Positions 62,406 to 64,000 of a stretch of DNA of 64,000 bases are shown here, in pieces (positions within the stretch are counted from its first letter, which is position 1; each line of letters starts with the position of its first letter). Both the position numbers and the translations under genes were made by a program. This DNA comes from Rutidosis leptorrhynchoides (taxonomy: Eukaryota > Streptophyta > Magnoliopsida > Asterales > Asteraceae). The notes beneath the pieces were generated by a model, which saw only the letters and a list, made by a program, of their open reading frames with translations, had not been told where the DNA came from and did not search any database. The stretch spans positions 4,776,001-4,840,000 of the forward strand of contig NC_092341.1 in assembly GCF_046630445.1 (NCBI RefSeq). Reading direction: 5' to 3'.

Positions 62406-64000
62406 TGTAACAACCCAAACCAACCCGCGATTAAACCGTGTAAAATTACAAACAAAAAAAAAAATTTTTGCTGAACTGCCACCTGGCGCGTCGCGCCATA
62501 TAGGCCGCGCGGCGCGCCAAACCTGACTGTCCGGAAAGTCTTTAAATGCGAAAATGTTTGACTAGTTCCCGGCGTATTTAGACAAAACGCTTTTAACCGC
62601 ATGTTCAATATAATAAAACTAGCGCGTTCCATTAATAAAATTATGTTTACGAAGCAGGGCCCACATCGACCCAAATTACCCTTTAAGTATCGAAATACAA
62701 TTTTCGACCATAAGACTTTTAATACAAAACAAAGCCGTGCATGGCAATTGGGGATACGCTACCCAATTCTAATAAATCCAAAAGCAAGCCTTCTACGCAA
62801 ACTATGCAAGTCCTCTAATCCTCGCGCTTATCCGAGCCACCATCCGCATGCAATCTATAAAAAGAGTCAACAACGAGAGGGTAAGCTAATGCTTAGTGAA
62901 TGATAATATACTACATACATATATATGTATAAAATGGACACGCCACAAAATAACAAATACCGCATACCGAGGCATCCATATAAGGCACTACACTAAGCAT
63001 ACCGTACGATCTCTAAGCAACGAGCTAAAGATACAATAACAATATAAGTTCACCAACGACGATGTGAACAACGCCAAATAGCTACACCCGGAGGGTTAGC
63101 TACAACACAACAATACATTAATATATAACAATATAAACGAACAAGGTTAACACCTTAACCCAATACCGAGAACCAAATACCACAATGAAGATTGGCCGAA
63201 CTACACGAGCCTTAGTAATCCGAAACCACACGAGATTACTATCTTCACAACATCGAGGTTGGCCGAACTACACGAGCCTTAGTAATCCGAAACCACACGA
63301 GATTACCACCTCAATAAGATGACCGAACTACACGAGTCATCGTGAATCCGAATACACAAGCGATTCACTTCTCAACATTAAACCCTTCGCCATTGGGGTT
63401 ATATCAACCACATCACAACCACGTGTGATAATGTACACGCGAACGTGTACTTCGCCAAAAATGGTCAACCAAAACGCACAACCGTGCCAATTGGACTCAT
63501 ACAAAAGTCCATCAAATCCATCTATATGTGAAGTGAGCTCTATAGCCGAGAATCACTTCACCCGACCCGCACCCATCCTACACATACATATGCACATAGG
63601 ATATTATCACTCACCTTGAAGTCTTGAAGAAAGCTTCCAAGTAAATCGCAACTCGCCAATGGAAATACCTATTCCATTATCACAATTACAACAATACACT
63701 TAGAGTGGATTTACAAATCAACCCAATTCGACACTTAGTGCAAATTTGACCCAAATGCACTACCAAGTACAAACCGCGCCTAAACTAACCGATAATCACT
63801 CACACAAGTGAGAATGGTCCTAATATGCCAAATAAACCCGAACTCAAGTGTTAAACACGCGTCATACCCATTTTGACACTAAAACCCTAGTTTTGACCCA
63901 TTAAGTCAAAATCTCACCATTTACAAGTTTTAACACCAAAACACATTTAACTTGGTTTTATACTTCAACTTAATCCATTTCAAGTTTATAAACCGCATTA
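62406..64000 (-). repeat. E3 5' LTR, cut by the window end
   Basis: It matches 56421-58015 almost base for base. The hairpin array is at about 63186-63374. In the palindrome at 62484-62498 the central base differs from the other LTR (TGGCGCG-T-CGCGCCA), which leaves both arms intact. Confidence 0.9.

Larger units (their letters stand above)
47768..64000 (-). mobile_element. EW: non-autonomous Ty3-type element, right part split by E3
   Basis: In + coordinates it has a 3' LTR (47768-52437), internal region (52438-55745) and the start of a 5' LTR (55746-56420), in which E3 begins at 56421; the rest lies outside the window. The primer site and leader, pre-PPT hairpin and PPT match EX and E1. The only coding trace is a frameshifted ORF0. 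The two LTR ends are more different than expected for one element (see findings). Confidence 0.72.
56421..64000 (-). mobile_element. E3: gag-only LTR element, relative of E2
   Basis: LTRs are 56421-58745 (2,325 bp, complete) and 62406-64000 (cut by the window). The internal region is 58746-62405. In sense order it has 5' LTR, primer site (62403-62392), gag (61967-61026), a non-coding region with two hairpin arrays, PPT and 3' LTR. No protease, RT or integrase is present. Leader, PPT and UUCG hairpins match E2. The two LTRs are very similar over the part seen, with a few substitutions, so insertion was fairly recent. Confidence 0.88.

Overview
The window is nuclear DNA of a flowering plant. 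It is AT-rich, carries long (TA)n and (TTA)n runs, spliced genes, and a dense pile of LTR retrotransposons and LINEs. The LTR families (ends of the form TGTRACRACCCG, very long LTRs) look to me like those of Asteraceae, but that placement is an impression. Only two host genes are visible, both in the first 4 kb and transcribed towards each other: a small secreted/membrane proline-rich protein (1121-1570, +) and a three-exon growth-regulating factor (GRF) transcription factor (2594-3887, -) with an intact miR396 target site. A decayed Ty1/copia end lies just upstream of the first gene. A possible MITE and a 5'-truncated LINE with a 14-16 bp target-site duplication lie upstream of the GRF gene.

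From about 6.2 kb to the end the window is a nested stack of Ty3-type LTR elements. I name them: EP (LTR piece, -, 6258-7650); EY (+, starts 7651, its 5' LTR split by everything up to 46782, internal part 46783-47767); a solo LTR in EY (-, 9191-11387, TSD GTATG); EX (+, 12834-46668, TSD GTGCC); a LINE (-, 13462-16093), E1 (-, 16382-27336, TSD ATTAA) and E2 (+, 28241-37031), all inside the 5' LTR of EX; EW (-, 47768 to beyond the window); and E3 (-, 56421 to beyond the window), inside EW. The intact 3' LTR of EX (42698-46668) acts as an empty-site control for the LINE and E1 insertions.

E1 is the only element with gag-pol. It encodes gag, protease, RT, RNase H, integrase and a chromodomain-like tail in one frame broken by a single amber codon, and it has near-identical 2,729-bp LTRs, so it is young. 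EX, EW and EY have no pol. They share with E1 the tRNA-Met primer site and the leader after it; EX and EW also share its pre-PPT hairpin and PPT sequences. EX, EW and EY carry an unfamiliar small ORF (called ORF0 here) between primer site and gag position; E1 has a different acidic ORF there. They look like non-autonomous partners of E1-type elements.

E2 and E3 form a second non-autonomous group with 2.3-2.7 kb LTRs. They encode only a gag-like protein. Their LTRs and internal regions contain arrays of RNA-hairpin-forming repeats in which the loop is constant while the stems change in a compensating way, plus UUCG-type hairpin repeats and paired GC-rich palindromes. These structured arrays are the most unusual signal in the window.
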